Origin: an uncultured Eubacteriales bacterium
GTDB taxonomy: Bacteria; Bacillota; Clostridia; Oscillospirales; Acutalibacteraceae
NCBI GenBank assembly: GCA_934501135.1
Contig: CAKSUE010000022.1
Coordinates: forward strand, 1-8,311
Direction: 5' to 3'
Length of the DNA stretch: 8,311 bases
Shown: positions 1 to 5,831 of the stretch, piece by piece
Layout: the number at the start of each line of letters is the position of its first letter
How positions within the stretch are numbered: position 1 is the stretch's first letter
Notes under the pieces: generated by a model
The model's input: the letters and a program-made list of their open reading frames with translations, nothing else
The model's database searches: none
What the model was told of the DNA's origin: nothing
Translations under genes and position numbers: made by a program

Positions 1-72
1 GTAGGGTGTAATTTATGTAAAGGTTTGTGCAAAATGGGAGCTATAGTAAATGGAGGTACGGGTAATGAGTAA
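1..72 (+). CDS. iorA: Indolepyruvate ferredoxin oxidoreductase, alpha subunit (3' end only)
   Basis: Only the last 23 codons are in the window, read in frame from base 1 to the TAA at 70-72. They contain a C-x2-C-x3-C run (residues 3, 6 and 10 of the visible part) followed by GAIV. This fits the end of a C-x2-C-x2-C-x3-C 4Fe-4S motif whose first Cys would lie two residues before the window. IorA proteins end in such a ferredoxin-like domain, which carries electrons from the thiamine diphosphate site to ferredoxin. The residue after the last Cys is Lys, where ferredoxin motifs usually have Pro. The stop overlaps the iorB start by 8 nt (ATGAGTAA), so the two subunits are probably translationally coupled. 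The assignment rests mainly on the iorB neighbour; the visible peptide alone would only say Fe-S protein. Confidence 0.85.
   Translation, partial: VGCNLCKGLCKMGAIVNGGTGNE
52..56 (+). promoter_or_regulatory. Ribosome binding site that decides the iorB start
   Basis: GGAGG lies 8 nt before the ATG at 65. The in-frame ATG at 50 overlaps this site and has no ribosome binding site of its own, so the ATG at 65 is preferred. Confidence 0.75.
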
Positions 73-649
73 AACGACTAACGTACTTATTGTTGGAGTA
101 GGGGGTCAGGGCACGCTTCTTGCAAGCAAACTTTTAGGAAATGCTATGACTAACTCTGGGCATGATGTTAAAGTTTCAGAAATTCACGGCATGAGCCAAA
201 GAGGTGGATCTGTTGTTACATATGTTAGATTTGGTCCAAAGGTCTATTCACCTGTTATTGAAAGAGGATCAGCGGATATAATGGTTTCTTTTGAAAAACT
301 TGAAGCAGCTAGGTTTTTGCCGTATTTAAAAAAAAGTGGGTACGTAATAGCTAACAATCAAAGGATAGATCCAATACCTGTAATTACAGGTAAGTGTGAG
401 TATCCGGAGAATATTTTAGACAAAATAAAGGCTAAGGAAGTATCTGTAATAGAAGTAAATGCCTTAAAATATGCAGAAAAAGCAGGATCAACTAAAAGTG
501 TGAATGTGGTATTGATGGGTTGCTTGGCAAAAATATTAGGTAACCAAAAAGATGTATGGATCGAATCAATTAAGGACTCTGTTTCAAAAGAGTTTATTGA
601 GTTAAATATAAATGCGTTTATTTTAGGATATAATAGTCTAACGATATAA
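65..649 (+). CDS. iorB: Indolepyruvate ferredoxin oxidoreductase, beta subunit
   Basis: IorB is the small subunit of indolepyruvate:ferredoxin oxidoreductase. With IorA it converts aryl 2-oxoacids (indolepyruvate, phenylpyruvate, hydroxyphenylpyruvate) plus CoA to aryl-acetyl-CoA and CO2 while reducing ferredoxin, in the cytoplasm. The 194-residue product is of normal length for IorB and corresponds to the gamma-type domain of pyruvate ferredoxin oxidoreductases. It opens with a beta strand and the glycine-rich loop GVGGQGT (residues 11-17), and has the family motif HGMSQRGG (41-48). The start was placed at ATG 65 because GGAGG stands 8 nt upstream; the longer frame from ATG 50 would add five residues overlapping that site. 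The gene overlaps iorA by 8 nt and is followed after 23 nt by the CoA ligase gene, a common order in anaerobes that ferment amino acids. Confidence 0.93.
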   Translation: MSKTTNVLIVGVGGQGTLLASKLLGNAMTNSGHDVKVSEIHGMSQRGGSVVTYVRFGPKVYSPVIERGSADIMVSFEKLEAARFLPYLKKSGYVIANNQRIDPIPVITGKCEYPENILDKIKAKEVSVIEVNALKYAEKAGSTKSVNVVLMGCLAKILGNQKDVWIESIKDSVSKEFIELNINAFILGYNSLTI

Positions 650-672
650 AGTTTATATAAGAGAGCGATGTA

Positions 673-1974
673 ATGAGCAATAATTACTATAATTATGATA
701 TTGAGTGCGCTCCTAGAGAGGTACTTAGGTGGATACAGTCGAGAAAACTAATAAATATGGTTAAAAATTGTTATAAACATATACCACTATATAAGAAAAG
801 GTTCGATGATTTGGGACTAGAGCCAGGAGACATAAAATCTATTGATGATATATCTAAGTTACCATTTACATATAAAGATGATCTTAGAGACAATTATCCA
901 TTTGGAATGTTTGCGGTTCCTAAAGAAGAATTGGTAAGAATACATGCATCATCAGGAACAACCGGTAAGCAGACAGTTGTAGGGTACACTAAAAATGACA
1001 TAGATGCTTGGTCTTGTGCAGCGGCAAGAGCTATTGTGGCAGCGGGAGGAACAAAATCTGATTATATTCATGTATCCTATGGATATGGCTTATTTACAGG
1101 GGGGCTAGGTTTGCATTATGGTGCAGAAAAGTTAGGTGCTGTAACCGTCCCTGTTTCTACTGGCAACACTAAGCGCCAGATTATAATTATGCAGGATTAT
1201 GGAACGAATATACTCTGCTGTACACCATCATATGCCATGTATATTGGTGAGACTATGCGAGAGATGGGCGTTGACCCTAGAAAGCTTAAATTAAGAGCAG
1301 GAATATTTGGTGCAGAGTCATGGACGGATAACATGAGAAAGCAAATAGAAAATATTCTTGATATAAAAGCTTACGACATATATGGATTATCGGAAATTAC
1401 GGGACCAGGTGTAGCATATGAATGCTATGAACAGACTGGCATGCACATAAATGAAGATATGTTCTACCCTGAGGTTGTTAATCCTGAGACAGGTAAGGTG
1501 TTACCAGATGGCGAGTATGGTGAATTAGTTTTCACTTGTATAGGAAAAGAAGCGCTGCCTCTTATTAGATATAGAACAAAAGACATTTGTAAAATTACAA
1601 GAAAAGAATGCTCTTGCGGTAGGACTCTTGTAAAAATGTCTAAGACTAAGGGAAGAACAGATGATATGCTTATTATTAGAGGTATCAATGTATTCCCGTC
1701 GCAGGTGGAACATGTACTTTTATCAATTGGTATGGAACCTAATTATATGATTATTATCGATAGGGTTAATAATCTAGATAGAATGGAAATTCAAGTTGAA
1801 ATGTCAGATAAGTTGTTTTGTGACACTGTTAGACAAATAGAAAGCATAGAAAATAAGATTGCAGAAGCAATACAGTCTACTCTTAATATCTCTGCAAAAA
1901 TAAAGTTAATGGAACCCAAGTCGCTTCCAAGGGCTGAGGGCAAGGCAAAAAGGGTTATAGATAAAAGAAACTAA
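673..1974 (+). CDS. paaK: Phenylacetate-CoA ligase (PaaK-type, AMP-forming)
   Basis: This cytoplasmic adenylate-forming enzyme joins an arylacetate to CoA through an acyl-AMP intermediate. At 433 residues it has the usual short PaaK length. Visible motifs are the phosphate-binding loop SSGTTGK (residues 93-99), the adenine-binding segment YGLSEITGPG (237-246), the RYRTKD segment (299-304), the GRTDD hinge region (327-331) and the C-terminal LPRAEGKAKR (418-427) carrying the candidate catalytic lysine K425. Cys306, Cys313 and Cys315 lie between the N- and C-domains, as in many anaerobic PaaK proteins. The gene follows iorB after 23 nt and has only a weak purine-rich site (GAGAG at 661-665) before its ATG, so it may depend on readthrough translation. 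Beside iorAB the likely substrates are phenylacetate, indoleacetate or hydroxyphenylacetate. Whether it consumes ATP or runs in reverse to recover energy from the CoA ester cannot be told from sequence. Confidence 0.92.
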   Translation: MSNNYYNYDIECAPREVLRWIQSRKLINMVKNCYKHIPLYKKRFDDLGLEPGDIKSIDDISKLPFTYKDDLRDNYPFGMFAVPKEELVRIHASSGTTGKQTVVGYTKNDIDAWSCAAARAIVAAGGTKSDYIHVSYGYGLFTGGLGLHYGAEKLGAVTVPVSTGNTKRQIIIMQDYGTNILCCTPSYAMYIGETMREMGVDPRKLKLRAGIFGAESWTDNMRKQIENILDIKAYDIYGLSEITGPGVAYECYEQTGMHINEDMFYPEVVNPETGKVLPDGEYGELVFTCIGKEALPLIRYRTKDICKITRKECSCGRTLVKMSKTKGRTDDMLIIRGINVFPSQVEHVLLSIGMEPNYMIIIDRVNNLDRMEIQVEMSDKLFCDTVRQIESIENKIAEAIQSTLNISAKIKLMEPKSLPRAEGKAKRVIDKRN

Positions 1975-2004
1975 ATAGTTTATTTAATAGTATGGGGTGT
2001 GATC

Positions 2005-2436
2005 ATGAGTATTAGACAGCTTTCTATTTTTATAGAAAACAAACCTGGAAGAGTTGCGCAAGTAACTGAGGTTATTGCCAAGGCAAAGGTTGATATACGA
2101 GCATTGTCTATTGCAGATACAAGTAATTTTGGGATTTTAAGATTAATTGTAAATAAACCAGATGAAGCTGTAGATGCTTTAAAAAAAGCAAACATAACAG
2201 TTTCTATTACAAGCGTTATTGCTATTGGTATAGATGATAGTCCGGGCGAATTTTCTAATGTAGCGAGAATTTTAGCAGATAAAGGCATAGAAATAGAATA
2301 CATGTATGCGTTTATTGGAAGAGATAAAAATAGAGCATTTGTTATATTAAAAGTTGAGGAGGAAGATAAAGCCTCTGAAGTTCTTAAAAGGAACAATGTT
2401 TCTATATTAACAACTGAACAGATACAAGGTATGTAG
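2005..2436 (+). CDS. Tandem ACT-domain protein
   Basis: This is a 143-residue cytoplasmic protein made almost entirely of two ACT domains, roughly residues 4-66 and 72-135. Each begins with a beta strand and a PG turn typical of ligand-binding ACT modules (ENKPGRVAQV at 11-20, DDSPGEFSNV at 77-86). The strings RALSIADTSNFGILRLIV and IEYMYAF are characteristic of the stand-alone double-ACT proteins found next to ior and paaK genes. No catalytic domain is present, so it is probably an amino-acid-binding regulator of neighbouring enzymes; that role is inferred. The start is set at ATG 2005, five bases after the G-rich site GGGGTG. A GTG at 1999 would add two residues but overlaps that site. It is the last gene of the operon, 30 nt after paaK and directly before a strong hairpin. 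Confidence 0.88.
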   Translation: MSIRQLSIFIENKPGRVAQVTEVIAKAKVDIRALSIADTSNFGILRLIVNKPDEAVDALKKANITVSITSVIAIGIDDSPGEFSNVARILADKGIEIEYMYAFIGRDKNRAFVILKVEEEDKASEVLKRNNVSILTTEQIQGM

Positions 2437-2468
2437 AAAAAGCAGCAGGCTAATTACCTGCTGCTTTT
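2437..2468. terminator. Bidirectional intrinsic terminator between convergent operons
   Basis: A perfect 9-bp stem (AGCAGCAGG at 2441-2449 with CCTGCTGCT at 2457-2465) and a 7-nt loop is flanked by A-runs on the left and T-runs on the right. It begins right after the ACT gene stop and ends just beyond the permease stop on the other strand, so it can end both transcripts. Confidence 0.88.
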
Positions 2469-2469
2469 A

Positions 2470-4245
2470 TTATTGGGGAAACCAACCATTGTTATTTATT
2501 ACAGACCATGTATTTGTGTAGTAGTCTGGTATTAAATATTTAGGATCGTTAATAAACATTTTTTCTGCACTTGAAATTGGAATCAGCGTTATTTTAGTTT
2601 GAGGGTTATTAGATGTTATGTTGTATACGTACCGTTTTTCAGCAGTGTCATTTGTTATATCTTGCTGAAGTGCACATATTAATTGATCCTTTTGTTCTGG
2701 AGATGCGTCATTTATTTCTTCAGATGAGGCTTCATTACTGATAATAAAACGAGATAGATCATTTGGACCTATATTGAAGATTTGGACAATTTCATTTTTA
2801 TATTCCGGAAGATAAGTGATTTCTGCTAATTTCTTTAACGAGTTTTCTCCTAAGGAGCTAGTTTGATAAAATCTGTCAATACATGTTCCATCTTTTAAAT
2901 TATACGTAATTTTAATATCTTCGATGACTTCTTCATCATTTGATTTTAATGCATAAGGGTAATTTTTATCTTTTATATCAGAAACAGCAATTTTGTTGAA
3001 ATCCAAGACAGCATTTATAGACTCTTGCTCTTTTAATACGGGATCTAATACGAGAAATCCATTACTATTAAAAAAGGGGTAGGAGTATGTTTGTAAAAAC
3101 ATACCGTCATTGGGGGTGTCTAATATAATAGTAACGCTACTTATGTCATCAGTATCTGGAAGGCGTGAATCAAGTCCAAAGAATCCGAAACATAAAGAGC
3201 CATAGAATGCCAAAAATATAGCTAATGTTATACAGTAATATTTAAGACCTTTAACAATATTTTTAAAACCTTTGGAGTAAATTGCATCTATTATTAAGTG
3301 TGCGCAAAACGAACTAATTATAAATGTTATTATGAAGAAAAAATGGTTATAATGACCCATAGATTTATTAAAAATTGAGATTAGATATAATGTTAATCCT
3401 GCTGCAATTCCAATTACAAGAGAAACTAAAGCTCGTATTATAATAATTAATATGGGAAGTGCAAAAGGTTCTTCGGCTACTTCGCTTTTTCTTCTTTTAT
3501 TTAATATAATTGATAAACCTAAAAATACTATACAGAACAAAACAAACCAAATCAAGAATTTAACTAGGTTAGTTCCAAGAGAATTAATAAAACTTATATA
3601 AGGTGAGAATGCCGTTACTGATAATATTGAAATATTATTAAATGCTCTATAGCCTGGAATTATGAATGATGTTAGTATATTAGAGAGGAGAATAAGTGCT
3701 GGATATGCTATGCTTATTGAAAATATAGAGACCATCATATCAGTTTTATTTCCACTGCAAACAGCAATAAAAGTAGAAAATGTAAATGATGCTATTACTG
3801 AAAGAGCTAAAGTTATGTAAAAATATAATAAGGTAGTGAAAATATTATCCATACTAAATGTTAAGGCAATTGAAATTGCACTAACTAATATAAATGGAAC
3901 AATTATTAAGGTTAGTCCTGCAAAATATCTTCCCAATAACATAGATGTTCGGGTTATAGGAAGCGAGTTGAATAAATCAACACTTCTTTTTTTATGCATA
4001 TATGAAAATATAACACCAGAAAGTATAAGCGTAAATACAAATACAGGAATAGCTGTATTAATCAAGGAGAACGCTATTATTGTATTACTAGGTTGGCCAG
4101 TTGACTTTTGAAAAATAGTTACTCCTAAATTTAAAAACATTAAGATTAAGCCATATATTACACTTATTTTTATATTTTTTTTGATAACCCATGAGTAAAT
4201 ACAACTCAAATGGTTAAGCGATTGTCTATTGAATTTTGTATCCAT
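2470..4245 (-). CDS. ABC-2-type transporter permease with large extracytoplasmic C-terminal domain
   Basis: This is the membrane subunit of an ABC exporter, 591 residues long. Reading hydrophobic stretches gives about nine helices (near 27-46, 60-81, 105-130, 136-163, 170-196, 229-248, 264-291, 301-322, 336-357). Basic loops at MHKKRS (83-88), NKRRKS (249-254) and SKGFKNIVKGLK (324-335) fit an N-in, C-out topology. Residues 358-591 are then a soluble domain of about 230 residues outside the cell. The segment SYMHKKRSVDLFNSLPITR (81-99) is typical of permeases partnered with YtrA-type GntR regulators in Bacillota. The gene overlaps the ATPase gene by 20 nt and its GGAGG site lies inside that gene. 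The substrate is unknown. Related modules respond to cell-wall antibiotics or peptides, so resistance or stress export is plausible but not shown here. Confidence 0.82.
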   Translation of the reverse strand: MDTKFNRQSLNHLSCIYSWVIKKNIKISVIYGLILMFLNLGVTIFQKSTGQPSNTIIAFSLINTAIPVFVFTLILSGVIFSYMHKKRSVDLFNSLPITRTSMLLGRYFAGLTLIIVPFILVSAISIALTFSMDNIFTTLLYFYITLALSVIASFTFSTFIAVCSGNKTDMMVSIFSISIAYPALILLSNILTSFIIPGYRAFNNISILSVTAFSPYISFINSLGTNLVKFLIWFVLFCIVFLGLSIILNKRRKSEVAEEPFALPILIIIIRALVSLVIGIAAGLTLYLISIFNKSMGHYNHFFFIITFIISSFCAHLIIDAIYSKGFKNIVKGLKYYCITLAIFLAFYGSLCFGFFGLDSRLPDTDDISSVTIILDTPNDGMFLQTYSYPFFNSNGFLVLDPVLKEQESINAVLDFNKIAVSDIKDKNYPYALKSNDEEVIEDIKITYNLKDGTCIDRFYQTSSLGENSLKKLAEITYLPEYKNEIVQIFNIGPNDLSRFIISNEASSEEINDASPEQKDQLICALQQDITNDTAEKRYVYNITSNNPQTKITLIPISSAEKMFINDPKYLIPDYYTNTWSVINNNGWFPQ

Positions 4246-5122
4246 ACCCTATTTCCTCCATTTCGGTAATAAATATTTCTTCCAATGAAAGTGGTATATC
4301 ATCTAGAAATATAGGATTAAATTTATTTAATTCTTCGAATATCTTTTCCTGTTTGCCTTTTATGATATATGTATATACTGGACCTGAATTAGTTGTTTTT
4401 ATGATATGCAACTTATTGTGTAGTTCTTCTGTATGGTCTTCTTTATAGGCAACTTGTATTTTGTGAAGGTTAGATTTAAGCGCATCAATGTCATCACCTA
4501 AGATTAGTCTACCATTATTTACAAGTTCAATGTGATCGCAGATATCCTCTAACTCCCTTAAGTTGTGGGATGAGATGAGTATAGATGTTTCGTTTACTGT
4601 TATTTCATCTATGAGAAGTTTTCTTACTAAATTACGGACAATAGGATCTAAGCCATCGAATATCTCATCTAATAAAAGGCATTTGGCGCCGGAAGAAAGT
4701 GCAAATATTAAAGCGCATTGCCTTTGCAGTCCCTTTGACATATGAAGTATTTTGGATTTTTTATCAATAGAAAGTAGGTTAGTCAAATTTGCAAATGTAT
4801 TATTACTCCATTTAGGATAGAATTTAGAGTAGATATAGGCCATACTTTCAAGGGTTGAATTATTTAAAAAGTATGGGTAATCAGGAACAAAGAATATTTC
4901 AGCTTTAACTGAGGGATTTTCATAAACCACTTCATCATTAAGTGTTACGCATCCACAGTCGGGTTTATAAATTCCGCACATAGTTCTTAAAAGAGTGGAT
5001 TTTCCAGCACCGTTTTTACCAATTAAACCGGTTATGGATGATTTATCTAAATTTATTGTAATATCATTTAAAACCTTTTTGCAACCAAGTTTTTTGGTTA
5101 CATTGTTAACCTTAATTAACAT
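4226..5122 (-). CDS. ABC transporter ATP-binding protein (YtrB/BcrA-like)
   Basis: This 298-residue cytoplasmic ATPase powers the permease encoded downstream. Motifs in order are Walker A GKNGAGKST (35-43), an ABC signature reading MSKGLQRQ (128-135), Walker B CLLLDE (148-153), the D-loop GLDP (157-160) and the switch histidine in SSH (H186). The first 210 residues form the nucleotide-binding domain; the remaining 90 or so form a C-terminal extension as in BcrA-type exporters. Departures from the textbook motifs are SKGL for SGGQ in the signature, Ile after the Walker B Glu (DEIFDGLDP), and Asp81 where a Q-loop glutamine is usual (VPDYPYF). The first is common in this subfamily. The start has a strong AAGGAGG site six bases upstream, inside the regulator gene, and the two genes overlap by 11 nt. 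Confidence 0.92.
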   Translation of the reverse strand: MLIKVNNVTKKLGCKKVLNDITINLDKSSITGLIGKNGAGKSTLLRTMCGIYKPDCGCVTLNDEVVYENPSVKAEIFFVPDYPYFLNNSTLESMAYIYSKFYPKWSNNTFANLTNLLSIDKKSKILHMSKGLQRQCALIFALSSGAKCLLLDEIFDGLDPIVRNLVRKLLIDEITVNETSILISSHNLRELEDICDHIELVNNGRLILGDDIDALKSNLHKIQVAYKEDHTEELHNKLHIIKTTNSGPVYTYIIKGKQEKIFEELNKFNPIFLDDIPLSLEEIFITEMEEIGYGYKIQ

Positions 5123-5549
5123 TTTTTTCCTCCTTATTTAATTGCTTTAGTTTTTCATTTTCAAACTTATTTAATTGCTTTAGTTTTTCATTTTCAAAAT
5201 ATTTTTCAACTATACTAATTACGTCCGATTTGGTGATTCCTATACTGTTAAGTTCCTTTAAAACGTCGTTTATCTTTATAACAGCAATAATATTTTTCTT
5301 ATTTTCAGCATTGGATTTTTCTGAAATATAAGACCCTTTACCTGAAACAGAATAAATTATATTATCTCGTTCAAGAAGCTGATATGCTTTTTGAACAGTG
5401 TTGGGATTAATACTTAGCTCTCTGGCTAGGCTTCTCACAGTTGGGAGTTTTTGGTTAGGTAGCATAATATCCATTGATACCATTTTGACAATATGATTAT
5501 ATAGCTGCTCATATATTGGGAATTTACTTTGCATATTTATGTTGATCAT
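5112..5549 (-). CDS. GntR family transcriptional regulator, YtrA subfamily
   Basis: This is a 145-residue DNA-binding repressor candidate. Residues 10-78 form the GntR winged helix-turn-helix, with the hallmark KLPTVRSLARELSINPNTVQ (34-53) followed by the wing GKGSY (70-74). The C-terminal part (79-145) is short and charged and lacks the FadR or UTRA ligand domains, which is typical of the YtrA subfamily that controls linked ABC transporters. The start is ATG 5549, five bases after AAGGAGG; an upstream GTG at 5567 would lie before that site. Residues 118-128 are exactly duplicated as 129-139 (FENEKLKQLNK) by a 33-bp DNA repeat, giving an unusual Glu/Lys-rich helical tail. First gene of the operon; probably autoregulates it from the dyad at 5582-5609. 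The effector is unknown. Confidence 0.92.
   Translation of the reverse strand: MININMQSKFPIYEQLYNHIVKMVSMDIMLPNQKLPTVRSLARELSINPNTVQKAYQLLERDNIIYSVSGKGSYISEKSNAENKKNIIAVIKINDVLKELNSIGITKSDVISIVEKYFENEKLKQLNKFENEKLKQLNKEEKNVN
5129..5135 (-). promoter_or_regulatory. Ribosome binding site of the ATPase gene, inside the regulator gene
   Basis: AAGGAGG on the minus strand, six bases before the ATG at 5122. Its first three bases overlap the end of the proximal 33-bp repeat copy. Confidence 0.8.
5133..5198. repeat. Perfect 33-bp tandem duplication within the GntR regulator gene
   Basis: Bases 5133-5165 and 5166-5198 are identical over 33 positions. The unit is a multiple of three and encodes the 11 residues FENEKLKQLNK twice, so gain or loss of a copy keeps the reading frame. 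The lower copy overlaps the ATPase ribosome binding site. Confidence 0.97.
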
Positions 5550-5554
5550 AATAA

Positions 5555-5561
5555 CCTCCTT
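5555..5561 (-). promoter_or_regulatory. Ribosome binding site that decides the GntR regulator start
   Basis: AAGGAGG on the minus strand, five bases before the ATG at 5549. It falls after the alternative GTG at 5567, so the GTG cannot be the start served by it. Confidence 0.8.
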
Positions 5562-5581
5562 CGGCACTGTATTCTATGTAT

Positions 5582-5609
5582 TAGTGTGAATAGTACAGTA
5601 CATACACTA
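5582..5609. promoter_or_regulatory. Probable operator for the GntR regulator
   Basis: The inverted repeat TAGTGT (5582-5587) and ACACTA (5604-5609) is separated by 16 bases. Read on the minus strand it contains AGTGTA-N14-CACACT, close to the AGTGTA-N13-TACACT operator that I recall being reported for Bacillus subtilis YtrA. It covers the -10 box and start point of the regulator operon, as expected for autorepression. Confidence 0.6.
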
Positions 5610-5632
5610 TCATATTTTTATTCACAAGTCAA
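5604..5632 (-). promoter_or_regulatory. Promoter of the GntR-ABC operon
   Basis: On the minus strand TTGACT (5627-5632) is followed after 17 bases by TAGTGT (5604-5609), preceded by TGA as an extended -10. The -10 box itself is weak and coincides with one operator arm. The start point would be near 5597, about 50 bases before the regulator ATG. Confidence 0.55.
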
Positions 5633-5714
5633 GAAAATATTTCTAAGATATTTTATATTTTACTTTTTTCACAAAAATTGCAATAATATTTTTCTTCTTA
5701 ATGACATAATAATC

Positions 5715-5743
5715 TTGAATTTGGTGTTATAATAGTCTATAAT
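5715..5743 (+). promoter_or_regulatory. SigA-type promoter of the EF-G-like gene
   Basis: TTGAAT (5715-5720), a 17-base spacer and a perfect TATAAT (5738-5743) form a near-consensus housekeeping promoter. Transcription would begin near 5750, leaving a leader of about 80 bases. Other TATAAT copies at 5728, 5756 and 5808 lack a good -35 box. Confidence 0.7.
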
Positions 5744-5815
5744 TATTCACATATTTATAATATAAATTGTTTATTTTAGGTAATTGGAGGATAGTTTTTA
5801 TTTAAGCTATAATAG

Positions 5816-5822
5816 GGAGGAG
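5816..5822 (+). promoter_or_regulatory. Ribosome binding site supporting a TTG start
   Basis: GGAGGAG ends nine bases before the TTG at 5832. No in-frame ATG exists nearby: the frame is closed upstream by TAA at 5829, and the next in-frame ATG would remove the P-loop. Confidence 0.75.
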
Positions 5823-5831
5823 TTGTTTTAA

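Noticed and set aside
1980..2396. Open minus-strand frame of 138 codons opposite the ACT gene
   Set aside because: It lies wholly antisense to a clear double-ACT protein, has no ribosome binding site and no recognisable domain; it is a shadow of the real codons.
2441..2465. Inverted repeat as part of a mobile element or CRISPR-like repeat
   Set aside because: It is a single hairpin with flanking A and T runs at a convergent gene junction, fully explained as a terminator.
5529..5732. Open plus-strand frame of 67 codons across the divergent intergenic region
   Set aside because: No convincing ribosome binding site, AT-driven composition (Phe, Ile, Tyr, Leu), and it overlaps the promoters and the regulator gene start.
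5744..5831. Possible riboswitch, attenuator or leader peptide in the EF-G-like 5' leader
   Set aside because: There is a second GGAGG at 5786-5790, but no ATG, GTG or TTG follows at a usable distance. The leader is short and AT-rich with no strong hairpin or T-box-like element.
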